From NCBI GenBank assembly GCA_947594835.1, contig CANQEH010000009.1, positions 1 to 64,000 on the forward strand: a DNA stretch of 64,000 nucleotides. Direction: 5' to 3'. The DNA is from an uncultured Acetatifactor sp. (GTDB lineage: Bacteria > Bacillota > Clostridia > Lachnospirales > Lachnospiraceae). Each line of letters opens with the position of its first letter. Position 1 is the stretch's first letter. The translations under genes were made by a program, and so were the position numbers. This document shows, one piece after another, positions 25,269 through 33,162 of the stretch. The notes under the pieces were generated by a model. It searched no databases, was not told where the DNA came from, and was given only the letters and a program-made list of their open reading frames with translations.

Positions 25269-26471
25269 ATGTATCAGACAGTGGTGACATTGAAAAAAGG
25301 GGAAGGCAGGACATTGAAGGCCGGTGGGATGTGGGTCTATGACAACGAGATCGACAGGGTCACGGGGCATTTTGAAGACGGGGATCTGGTGGAGATCCAC
25401 GACCATAACGGCTATTGCCTCGGGTGCGGCTTTCTCAACACAAAATCTAAGATTGCGGTGCGACTTTTGTCCCGGAAACGGGATGCTGTGATAGACGACG
25501 ACTTTTTGATGCGGCGGGTCAGGGACGCCTGGGAATATCGGAAGCAGACCATCGACACTTCCAGCTGCAGGGTGATTTTCGGCGAGGCGGATTTCCTTCC
25601 CGGGCTGGTGATCGACAAATTTTCCGATGTACTGGTGGTGGAGTCCCTGGCACTGGGCATTGACCGCTTTAAGCTGGCCATCGTGGAGGCGTTGAAGCGA
25701 GTATTGGCGGAGGACGGCATTGCCATCCGGGGCGTATACGAGCGCAGCGATGCAAAAGTGCGGCTTCAGGAAGGGATGGAGCGCTGGAAGGGGTTTTTGG
25801 GAGAACCCTTTGACACAAAGGTGGAAATCGTGGAGAACGGCGTCCGCTATATCGTGGATGTGGAGGAGGGCCAGAAGACAGGATTTTTCCTGGATCAGAA
25901 GAACAACCGGGCGGCCATCCAACGGTTCTGTAAGGGAAAGAAGGTGCTGGACTGCTTTACCCATACCGGCTCTTTTGCCTTAAACGCAGGGATAGCCGGG
26001 GCGGCCAGCGTGCTGGGGGTAGACGCCTCGGAACTGGCGGTGGAGCAGGCCAGGGAGAACGCCCGCTTAAACGGGCTGGAGACAAAGGTGACGTTTCAGT
26101 GCGAGGACGTGTTTGAACTGCTGCCCCGTCTGGAAAAGGAGGGGGAGCGGTTTGACGTGGTGATCTTGGATCCGCCTGCCTTTACCAAGTCCAGAAATTC
26201 TGTGAAAAATGCGGTGAAGGGTTATCGGGAGATCAACGCCAGGGGAATGAAGCTGATACGGGACGGCGGTTTTCTGGCTACCTGTTCCTGTTCCCATTTC
26301 ATGGAGCCGGAATTGTTTGCCAAGACCATCCGGGAGGCGGCGGCAGGCGCCCGCAAGCGGCTGCGCCAGGTGGAATTCCGCACCCAGGCCTGCGACCATC
26401 CCATTCTCTGGGCGGCAGACCAGTCGTATTATTTGAAGTTCTACATCTTCCAATTGTGTGAGGAAAAGTGA
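25269..26471 (+). CDS. RlmI/RlmK-like 23S rRNA methyltransferase
   Basis: The 400-residue protein begins with a PUA-like domain (residues 1-75), followed by an RlmI-type linker domain and a Rossmann methyltransferase domain. Seen: GLVIDKF, ENGVRYIVDV..GQKTGFFLDQ.NNR (family hallmark), VLDCFTHTGSFAL (SAM motif I), VLGVDASELAVEQA, VVILDPPAFTKS (catalytic DPP) and TCSCSHFM. This is the class I family that makes m5C1962-type marks in 23S rRNA; the exact site is not known here. GGAGG lies 9 bases before the ATG. Confidence 0.92.
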   Translation: MYQTVVTLKKGEGRTLKAGGMWVYDNEIDRVTGHFEDGDLVEIHDHNGYCLGCGFLNTKSKIAVRLLSRKRDAVIDDDFLMRRVRDAWEYRKQTIDTSSCRVIFGEADFLPGLVIDKFSDVLVVESLALGIDRFKLAIVEALKRVLAEDGIAIRGVYERSDAKVRLQEGMERWKGFLGEPFDTKVEIVENGVRYIVDVEEGQKTGFFLDQKNNRAAIQRFCKGKKVLDCFTHTGSFALNAGIAGAASVLGVDASELAVEQARENARLNGLETKVTFQCEDVFELLPRLEKEGERFDVVILDPPAFTKSRNSVKNAVKGYREINARGMKLIRDGGFLATCSCSHFMEPELFAKTIREAAAGARKRLRQVEFRTQACDHPILWAADQSYYLKFYIFQLCEEK

Positions 26472-26620
26472 GCGGCTGCCAAGTACGGGGCATGGATGTC
26501 GTCGTCCGGCAAAGTGTGGAATTTTGTATGATACTTAGCTATATTGTAGAAAAAAGTGTGGTATTTTTGTATGTTTGAACGGATTCAGAGCCAATAAGAC
26601 GTAAATATGCAATAAAATAC

Positions 26621-26649
26621 TTTATTTTTTTGCTTTTCTCTTGTATAAT
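26621..26649 (+). promoter_or_regulatory. Promoter of maltodextrin-type operon
   Basis: A perfect TATAAT lies at 26644-26649, with a weak TTTATT 17 bp upstream in a T-rich region. A weak -35 would suit a regulated promoter. Confidence 0.5.
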
Positions 26650-26686
26650 TATGAAAAACGTGGTACGATAACAGGGAAACAGGATT

Positions 26687-26698
26687 GAAAACGTTTTC
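26687..26698 (+). promoter_or_regulatory. LacI/CcpA-type operator GAAAACGTTTTC
   Basis: A perfect 12-bp palindrome with the central CG typical of LacI-family operators and cre sites lies about 40 bp downstream of the -10 and 85 bp before the first gene. A repressor bound here would block elongation or initiation. No LacI-family gene is in this window. Confidence 0.6.
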
Positions 26699-26783
26699 TG
26701 TAATTACACGACATAAGATGCGCAAAACGCATTTTGTGATAAAACGGCGGAAAATCCGCCAGAAAAAAATGGAGGGATGTATT

Positions 26784-28118
26784 ATGAAAAAGAAAGTACT
26801 ATCCACTCTCCTGGCAGCAGCCATGGTTGTCAGCTTGGCAGCCTGCGGCGGAGGAGACCAGGGGGGGCAGACCACCGGTGACAGTGCAGCGACGGACGGC
26901 GGCGCAGCTGCTGACGGGGCTGACGCAGGCGCAGCCGACGCAGGTACGGCGGATGCAGGCACAGAAGTAGACCCTGCTACTACCATCACCATCTGGGTTG
27001 CAAACGAAGTAGTGGACTTCACCAAGGAGCAGGCAGACACCTTTATGGCGGCTAACCCTGACTATGCAACCTTTGCCATCAACATCGAGGCAGTGGGTGA
27101 GGGCGACGCAGCCGGCAATATGCTGACCGACGTGCTGGGCGGGCCCGACATCTACGGTTTCGCACAGGATCAGATTTCCCGTCTGGTAGGCGCTGGCGCA
27201 CTGATGCAGCTCACCGATACCTATGCGCAGTTTGTTGCTGACAACAACGATGCAGGCGCGGCAAGCGCAGCAAAAATGGGCGACGCTACTTATGCGTTCC
27301 CTCTTACTTCCGACAACGGCTATTTCCTGTACTATGACAAGAGCGTTGTGACCGACCCGACCTCTCTGGAAGCGATCTTAAGCGACTGTGAGGCGGCAGG
27401 CAAAAACTTCCACTTTGAGTTAAACAGCGGCTGGTACAGCCCTGCCTTCTTCTTCCCCGCAGGCTGCGAGCTGACTTATGAGACCGATGCCACCGGCGCA
27501 TATACGGCCTGCAACTGCACTTATGCGTCCGACGCCGGAGTGAATGCGCTGAAAGCCCTGATTAACCTGCACAAATCCCCTGCATTCGTAAACGGCTCTG
27601 ACGTAAGCAGCGCCACCAATGCGGCAGCGATCGTAAGCGGTACCTGGAACAGCGGCGCGGCAAAGGATATGTTTGGTGAGAACTACGCCTGTGCAAAGCT
27701 GCCCACCGCTAAGATCGGCGATGCAGACGTACAGCTGGGCGGCTTCGGCGGCTTCAAGCTCCTTGGCGTAAAGCCTCAGACCGATGAGGCAAAGGCTCTG
27801 GCCTGCCTGGAGCTGGCAAAGTACCTGTCCGGCAGCGAAGTACAGACCGCCCGTTTCGAGGCAGTTGGCTGGGGTCCTTCCAACCTGGAAGCACAGCAGA
27901 GCGACGCGGTAAAGAGCGACGAGGCGCTGTCTGCACTGGCTGAGCAGCTGGCATACACCATCCCTCAGGGACAGTATCCTCAGGATTACTGGACGCTGGC
28001 AACCGGGCTGGGCGATTCCATTATCGCAGGCGACTATGACAACTTCACAGATGAGCAGCTGCTTGGCGTGCTGCAGGATTTCCAGACATCCTGCGAGAGC
28101 TACGCTACTGCACAGTAA
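26784..28118 (+). CDS. Sugar-binding lipoprotein, MalE/MdxE-like
   Basis: The 444-residue extracellular solute-binding protein (family 1) has a lipoprotein signal (MKKKVLSTLLAAAMVVSLAA then Cys), a low-complexity Gly/Ala/Asp-rich linker to about residue 65, and then a maltodextrin-binding-like fold (TITIWVANEVVDF, GPDIYGFAQDQISRLVGAG, TYAFPLTSDNGYFLYYDKS). Together with the MalF/MalG-like permeases and amylase next door it is the likely receptor for alpha-glucan oligosaccharides. AGGAGGGATG-type site upstream. A CCCGGG-anchored hairpin in the gap after it (28147-28172) may stabilise this message relative to the permease genes. Confidence 0.9.
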   Translation: MKKKVLSTLLAAAMVVSLAACGGGDQGGQTTGDSAATDGGAAADGADAGAADAGTADAGTEVDPATTITIWVANEVVDFTKEQADTFMAANPDYATFAINIEAVGEGDAAGNMLTDVLGGPDIYGFAQDQISRLVGAGALMQLTDTYAQFVADNNDAGAASAAKMGDATYAFPLTSDNGYFLYYDKSVVTDPTSLEAILSDCEAAGKNFHFELNSGWYSPAFFFPAGCELTYETDATGAYTACNCTYASDAGVNALKALINLHKSPAFVNGSDVSSATNAAAIVSGTWNSGAAKDMFGENYACAKLPTAKIGDADVQLGGFGGFKLLGVKPQTDEAKALACLELAKYLSGSEVQTARFEAVGWGPSNLEAQQSDAVKSDEALSALAEQLAYTIPQGQYPQDYWTLATGLGDSIIAGDYDNFTDEQLLGVLQDFQTSCESYATAQ

Positions 28119-28194
28119 CCATCCACAGGTCATGCTTTGAAAGATTCCCGGGGCGGCGTCTGCCGTCCCGGGCAAAATAAGTCTGGAGGACATC

Positions 28195-29595
28195 ATGGGG
28201 AAAAGTGGGAAGACTTCAAGTGTTGGGAAAGCGCTGAAATGGTGCGGCGCTGATTTGAAGGAGATCGGGGTTACCTTCGCGGAAGGGGACTGGAAGACGA
28301 AGCTCTCCTTTGTGATTATGGGATTCGGCCCTCTGATGCGCGGGCAGATCCTGCGGGGCGTCAGCCTTCTGGCGGCGGAAGCCCTCTACATCTATTATAT
28401 GGCGACTTTTGGCGCCGGCTACTTAAAAGATATCGGAACTTTGGGAACCGTTGCCACCCATACGGATACCTCGGGGATCATCCCGGTCACGGTATACGGC
28501 GACAACAGCTTCTTTATTCTGCTTTACAGTCTGTTGAGCCTGTTCTTTACGGCGGCGATCCTCTTTCTGTGGAGAGTGAATATCCGGCAGAATTACAGGG
28601 CGGAGAAGCTTTTGAAAGAGGGGAAAAAGCTCCCCACCATCAGGCAGGATATACAGTCCCTGCTGAATCAGCATTTTGACAAGACATTACTGGCGCTGCC
28701 CTGCATCGGCGTGTTTGTGTTTACTGTGCTGCCGATTGCATTTATGATCTGCATCGCCTTTACAAACTATGATGTGAACCACCAATCGCCCACCAACCTG
28801 TTTACCTGGGTGGGGCTGGAAAACTTTAGAAACCTGTTGTCCATCGGAGGCAGCGGCTTTGGCTCTACTTTTGTAACGGTGCTTTTGTGGACTTTGGTAT
28901 GGGCATTTTTTGCGACTTTCCTCAATTATTTCCTGGGGATGGGGGTCGCAATTCTGATAAATCGGAAGGGGATTAAATTCAAGAAGCTGTGGCGGACGAT
29001 TCTTGTCATGACCATTGCGATCCCGCAGATTGTTTCCCTTTTGTATGTGAGCAAGATGTTTGCGGCAGACGGCCTGGTGAACGGGTATCTGCTCAAGTGG
29101 GGGCTGATCAAGCAGGCCATCCCGTTCTGGACGCAGGCGGGGTATGCGCGGGTGATGATTATTTTGATCAATGTCTGGATCGGTATCCCTTATATGGTTC
29201 TGATGGCGACGGGACTTTTGATGAACATCCCGGAGGATCTCTACGAGAGCGCCCGCATCGACGGCGCCAACGGGTTCCAGATGTTCCGCAAGATCACGCT
29301 GCCCTATATGCTGTTTGTGACAGGGCCTTATCTGCTTACCTCTTTTACAGGAAACCTGAACAACTTCAACGTGATCTATCTGCTGTCACAGGGCGGCCCG
29401 AAGTCCATGAAGCTGACAGGTGGCGCGGGCTATACGGATCTGCTGATCACCTGGCTGTACAAGATGACGGTTAACGACACCAATTACCGCATGGCTGCCG
29501 TGATCGGTATTCTGATCTTTGTGGTGACCGCGGTGATATCGCTGTCGGTCTATCGGCTGTTGCCGTCTGTAAAAGATGAGGAGGGATTCCAATAA
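28195..29595 (+). CDS. Maltodextrin-type ABC permease, MalF-like
   Basis: The 466-residue permease has an N-terminal extension with two extra spans (residues about 40-125), then the usual six-span MalF core. The EAA coupling loop appears as PEDLYESARIDGANGFQMFRKITLP near residue 345. It pairs with the MalG-like protein directly downstream (TAATG overlap) and with the binding protein upstream. No ATPase gene follows, as in Mdx systems that share MsmX. Confidence 0.9.
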   Translation: MGKSGKTSSVGKALKWCGADLKEIGVTFAEGDWKTKLSFVIMGFGPLMRGQILRGVSLLAAEALYIYYMATFGAGYLKDIGTLGTVATHTDTSGIIPVTVYGDNSFFILLYSLLSLFFTAAILFLWRVNIRQNYRAEKLLKEGKKLPTIRQDIQSLLNQHFDKTLLALPCIGVFVFTVLPIAFMICIAFTNYDVNHQSPTNLFTWVGLENFRNLLSIGGSGFGSTFVTVLLWTLVWAFFATFLNYFLGMGVAILINRKGIKFKKLWRTILVMTIAIPQIVSLLYVSKMFAADGLVNGYLLKWGLIKQAIPFWTQAGYARVMIILINVWIGIPYMVLMATGLLMNIPEDLYESARIDGANGFQMFRKITLPYMLFVTGPYLLTSFTGNLNNFNVIYLLSQGGPKSMKLTGGAGYTDLLITWLYKMTVNDTNYRMAAVIGILIFVVTAVISLSVYRLLPSVKDEEGFQ

Positions 29596-30473
29596 TGGCT
29601 AAACAGGAAAAATACCGCTCCCGGAAAGTAAACCGGCTCATTGGCAATACCATCACCTATATCATTTTGATCCTCATCAGCATTATCTGGCTGTTCCCCT
29701 TTGTGGGGCTGATCCTGCAGAGCTTCCGCTCCTATGAGTCGGAGTTCGGCGGCATGGTGAACTATCTGGTGCCCAAGCAGTTCTCCCTGGACTCTTACCG
29801 ATTCCTGTTCCAGCCGGAGAACGGGTTCTTGAAATGGTACAGCAATACGCTGATCATCGCCGTCTTTGTGGCAGTCTTAAACACTGTTATGGTGTTGTGT
29901 GTGTCCTATGCCCTCTCCCGGATGCGCTTTGCCGGGAGAACCGCGCTGATGAAATTCTGGCTGGTGCTGGGGATGTTCCCTGGATTCCTGACCATGATCT
30001 GTCTGTACTTTCTGCTCAAACAGATCGGCCTGACCCAGGCCGGCGCCGTTCCGGGCCTGATTTTGATCTCCGTGGCAAGCTCCGGCATGGGCTACTATGT
30101 GTGTAAGGGGTATCTGGACACCATCCCCCGCTCCCTGGACGAATCCGCGCGGATTGACGGCGCCAGCAACGCGCGCATTTTCCTGACCATGATCCTGCCG
30201 TTGGCAAAGCCCATTGTCATTTACACCGCGCTGGTGGCCTTCATGGCTCCCTGGTGCGACTATGTGTTTGCCTCTTATGTGGCGTTCGGCTACAGCGACG
30301 GCTACAATGTGGCAGTCGCCCTGCAGAGATGGATATGGACAAACGACTATCAGGGCTACTTTACCAGATTCTGCGCCGGAGGCGTATTGGTAGCGATCCC
30401 GGTCACGGCGTTGTTCCTCTGCCTGCAGAAGTATTATGTGGAAGGTGTGACGGGCGGCGCTGTAAAGGGCTGA
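29595..30473 (+). CDS. Maltodextrin-type ABC permease, MalG-like
   Basis: The 292-residue six-span permease has the EAA loop PRSLDESARIDGASNARIFLTMILPLAKP near residue 175 and a C-terminal end YVEGVTGGAVKG typical of MalG. Its ATG overlaps the stop of the MalF-like gene by one base (TAATG), so translation is coupled. It forms the channel with that protein. Confidence 0.92.
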   Translation: MAKQEKYRSRKVNRLIGNTITYIILILISIIWLFPFVGLILQSFRSYESEFGGMVNYLVPKQFSLDSYRFLFQPENGFLKWYSNTLIIAVFVAVLNTVMVLCVSYALSRMRFAGRTALMKFWLVLGMFPGFLTMICLYFLLKQIGLTQAGAVPGLILISVASSGMGYYVCKGYLDTIPRSLDESARIDGASNARIFLTMILPLAKPIVIYTALVAFMAPWCDYVFASYVAFGYSDGYNVAVALQRWIWTNDYQGYFTRFCAGGVLVAIPVTALFLCLQKYYVEGVTGGAVKG

Positions 30474-30500
30474 TGTGTATAAAACGCTTGTGGAAAGAGA

Positions 30501-32180
30501 ATGAAAGGGGAACTTCCCATGATTTCAAACATTCAAGCGCAGGGAATGAGAAAGGGCGGCAGGCTTTTGGGCCTGCTGTCCCCTTTTTGCCTGGCGGCAT
30601 TTTTTCTCTGCTCCTGTGCGTCGAAGGAAACGGGTCTGGAGGAACCGGGCCAGTCTGCGGCGGAGGCTGGTTCCTACGCCTATGAACAGGAACTGAATAT
30701 CATAGACGACAACTGCCGCAATTACTATGAGATCTTTGTCCGCTCCTTTTACGACTCCGACGGGGACGGCATCGGCGACTTAAACGGTGTAACGGAGAAG
30801 CTGGACTACATTGAGGAGATGGGGTTTAACGGCATCTGGCTGATGCCCATCATGCCCTCGCCCACCTATCACAAATATGATGTGACGGACTATTACGGTG
30901 TGGACAGCCAGTACGGCACAGTGGAAGATTTTGCCCGGCTGACGCAGGAGTGCCATAGCCGGGGGATCCGGGTGGCGATTGATTTTGTTATCAATCACAC
31001 TTCCTCCCAGCATGAATGGTTCCGGCAGGCCTGCGCTTACCTGAAGGAATTGCCGGAAGGGGAAGAACCTGACCTTTCGGAATGTCCCTATGTGGGCTAC
31101 TATCATTTCTCCCGGGAAAATGGCGGGGAAGGCTTCTATCGGGTGCCGGGCAGCGGCTGGTATTATGAGGGATCCTTCTGGTCGGAAATGCCGGATCTGG
31201 ACTTAAGCTGCAAGCCGCTGAAGCAGGAATTGGAACGGGTGGCCGACCACTGGCTGGAACTGGGGGCGGACGGCTTCCGGATGGATGCGGCCATGCACTT
31301 TGAGGAGCGCGACCAGACGTTCAACGAGGAGACGCTAAACTGGCTTTACACATATTGCAGGCAGAAAAACCCGGATTTTTACATGGTTTCGGAGGTCTGG
31401 GCCAACCGTTCCGTCATCGCCGATTACTATCAGAGCCGCACCCCCAGTATGTTTAACTTTGACGCGGCGGGTGCGGAAGGGCAGCTCATCAAGGCCGCCA
31501 GAGGGAATTTATCCGCCGCTGGCCTGACGGCTGCCATGCAGGCGTATCAGGAGGAGTTCGGCGGGGTGTACGAAGATTATATTGACGCCCCGTTTTTGAC
31601 AAACCACGATATGAATCGGGTGGCAAATGCGTTGATGAATGACGCCGGGGAGATGAAGATGGCCTGCGGCCTGTTGATGATGATGAACGGAAGCCCCTTT
31701 GTCTACTATGGGGAAGAAATCGGCATGGCCAGCAAGGGGATCAAGGACGAGAGCAAGCGCACCGCCATGTACTGGTCCAGGACGGATCAGACGGGAATGA
31801 CGGAGAATCCGGACGGGGCGGAGGTGATGTCCCCTGCGTTTTTGCCGGTGGACGAACAGCTGGAGGACGAGGATTCCATCTTAAATTATTACAGGCGCGC
31901 GCTGCGCCTCAGAAATGAGAACCCGGAAATTGCCAGAGGGGAGATCTCGCTGGTAGAGTCTTTGTGCAGCGGCAGCCAGGCGGCGATCCAAAAGACCTGG
32001 CAGGGCAGTACGCTGGGGATCGTGTACAACACCGGGGAGGAGCCGGTGGAGATAGCGCTCTCCGGCACCGGGCTGGAGACGATGGGAATCCGGGGTTACT
32101 TGACAGCAGACGGTGGAGAGGTTACCATAAAGGATGGCAGGCTTTCCATGCCCGCCAGATCGATCTGCATTTTGAAGTAG
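30501..32180 (+). CDS. Alpha-amylase family lipoprotein (GH13)
   Basis: The 559-residue surface-anchored glycoside hydrolase has a lipobox LCSC near residue 39. The GH13 barrel begins with YYEIFVRSFYDSDGDGIGDL. Catalytic residues in order are Asp262 (GFRMDA), Glu298 (VSEVWAN) and Asp370 (TNHDMNR), with DFVINHTSS as the first conserved region. The C-terminal beta domain ends VTIKDGRLSMPARSICIL. It likely cuts starch or maltodextrins at the cell surface for the adjacent transporter. An in-frame ATG at 30519 with AGGGGA upstream is an equally good start. The family subgroup is not resolved. Confidence 0.9.
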   Translation: MKGELPMISNIQAQGMRKGGRLLGLLSPFCLAAFFLCSCASKETGLEEPGQSAAEAGSYAYEQELNIIDDNCRNYYEIFVRSFYDSDGDGIGDLNGVTEKLDYIEEMGFNGIWLMPIMPSPTYHKYDVTDYYGVDSQYGTVEDFARLTQECHSRGIRVAIDFVINHTSSQHEWFRQACAYLKELPEGEEPDLSECPYVGYYHFSRENGGEGFYRVPGSGWYYEGSFWSEMPDLDLSCKPLKQELERVADHWLELGADGFRMDAAMHFEERDQTFNEETLNWLYTYCRQKNPDFYMVSEVWANRSVIADYYQSRTPSMFNFDAAGAEGQLIKAARGNLSAAGLTAAMQAYQEEFGGVYEDYIDAPFLTNHDMNRVANALMNDAGEMKMACGLLMMMNGSPFVYYGEEIGMASKGIKDESKRTAMYWSRTDQTGMTENPDGAEVMSPAFLPVDEQLEDEDSILNYYRRALRLRNENPEIARGEISLVESLCSGSQAAIQKTWQGSTLGIVYNTGEEPVEIALSGTGLETMGIRGYLTADGGEVTIKDGRLSMPARSICILK

Positions 32181-32194
32181 AAAGGCCCGAATGT

Positions 32195-33028
32195 ATGCTG
32201 CAAGTGATACAGGAAACCCTTATAGATACGCTGAGACTGATTCCGTTTCTGTTTCTGACCTATCTGGCAATGGAATATCTGGAGCACAGAACCGGGGAAA
32301 AGACCCAGACGCTGATCCGGAAGGCAGGGCGCACAGGCCCGGTTCTGGGCGGCCTGCTGGGCATTGTGCCCCAGTGCGGCTTCTCGGCGGCGGCTTCCGG
32401 CCTGTACGCCGGGAGGGTGATTTCCCTGGGGACGTTGATCGCCATCTATCTCTCCACATCGGACGAGATGCTGCCCATCCTGATCTCCGAGCAGGCCCCG
32501 GTCGAGCTGATCCTGCGGATCCTGCTGGCCAAGGCGGCCATCGGGATGGCGGCGGGGCTGGCCATAGACCTTTTGTGGAAAAAAGGGCGGGAGGAGCCCG
32601 TCCACATTCATGATATCTGCGAACAGGAGCACTGCCACTGCGAAAAGGGGGTCTGGCGCTCCGCTCTTTCCCATACCCTGCAGATCACTCTGTTTCTTAT
32701 GGCGGTGACATTTGTACTCAATCTGATTCTGCATTTTGCAGGGGAGGAGGCGTTGGGCAGTCTGATTTTAGAGCGCCCTGTCTTAGGGCCGCTGCTTGCG
32801 GGGCTGGTGGGGCTGATCCCCAACTGTGCGGGCTCTGTGGCGATCACACAGCTGTACCTGCAGGGGGCTATGAGCCTGGGAGCCGCCATGGCGGGACTTT
32901 TGACGGGATCCGGCGTAGGGCTTCTGGTGTTGTTTCGGGCAAACCATGACAGGAAAGAAAATTTCTGTATACTGGCCCTGCTCTATGGCATCGGCGTGAC
33001 GGTGGGCATCCTGATGGGAATTTTTTAA
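32195..33028 (+). CDS. Putative manganese transporter family permease
   Basis: The 277-residue protein has about eight spans in two inverted halves, each with a matching motif: GIVPQCGFSAAASGLYAGR in the first and LIPNCAGSVAITQLYLQGAMS in the second. A His/Cys-rich cytoplasmic loop lies between them (HIHDICEQEHCHC). This is the ArsP_2-like family annotated as putative manganese transporter; metal specificity is unproven. The His/Cys loop supports metal binding. It is 14 bp after the amylase gene, so it is probably read from the same operon, though functionally separate. Confidence 0.75.
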   Translation: MLQVIQETLIDTLRLIPFLFLTYLAMEYLEHRTGEKTQTLIRKAGRTGPVLGGLLGIVPQCGFSAAASGLYAGRVISLGTLIAIYLSTSDEMLPILISEQAPVELILRILLAKAAIGMAAGLAIDLLWKKGREEPVHIHDICEQEHCHCEKGVWRSALSHTLQITLFLMAVTFVLNLILHFAGEEALGSLILERPVLGPLLAGLVGLIPNCAGSVAITQLYLQGAMSLGAAMAGLLTGSGVGLLVLFRANHDRKENFCILALLYGIGVTVGILMGIF

Positions 33029-33162
33029 AGAACCGTTAAAAAAGCCGGAAAGCGGTGGCAGAAAGAAATGTTTTGTGATATGATATAAAATATGGTAGAT
33101 TTTCCTGCGGGACAATGGAGAGGGACAGGCAGATGAGGTGACAGGAACAAGGAGGGAGAGCC

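Noticed and set aside
24573..25964. 463-codon minus-strand open frame across tRNA-Pro and two methyltransferase genes
   Set aside because: It is opposite two clearly recognised genes and runs through a tRNA promoter; GC-rich third positions leave the other strand open.
33029..33162. c-di-GMP riboswitch before the HD-GYP/GGDEF gene
   Set aside because: The conserved GEMM core and tetraloop receptor were not found in the leader.
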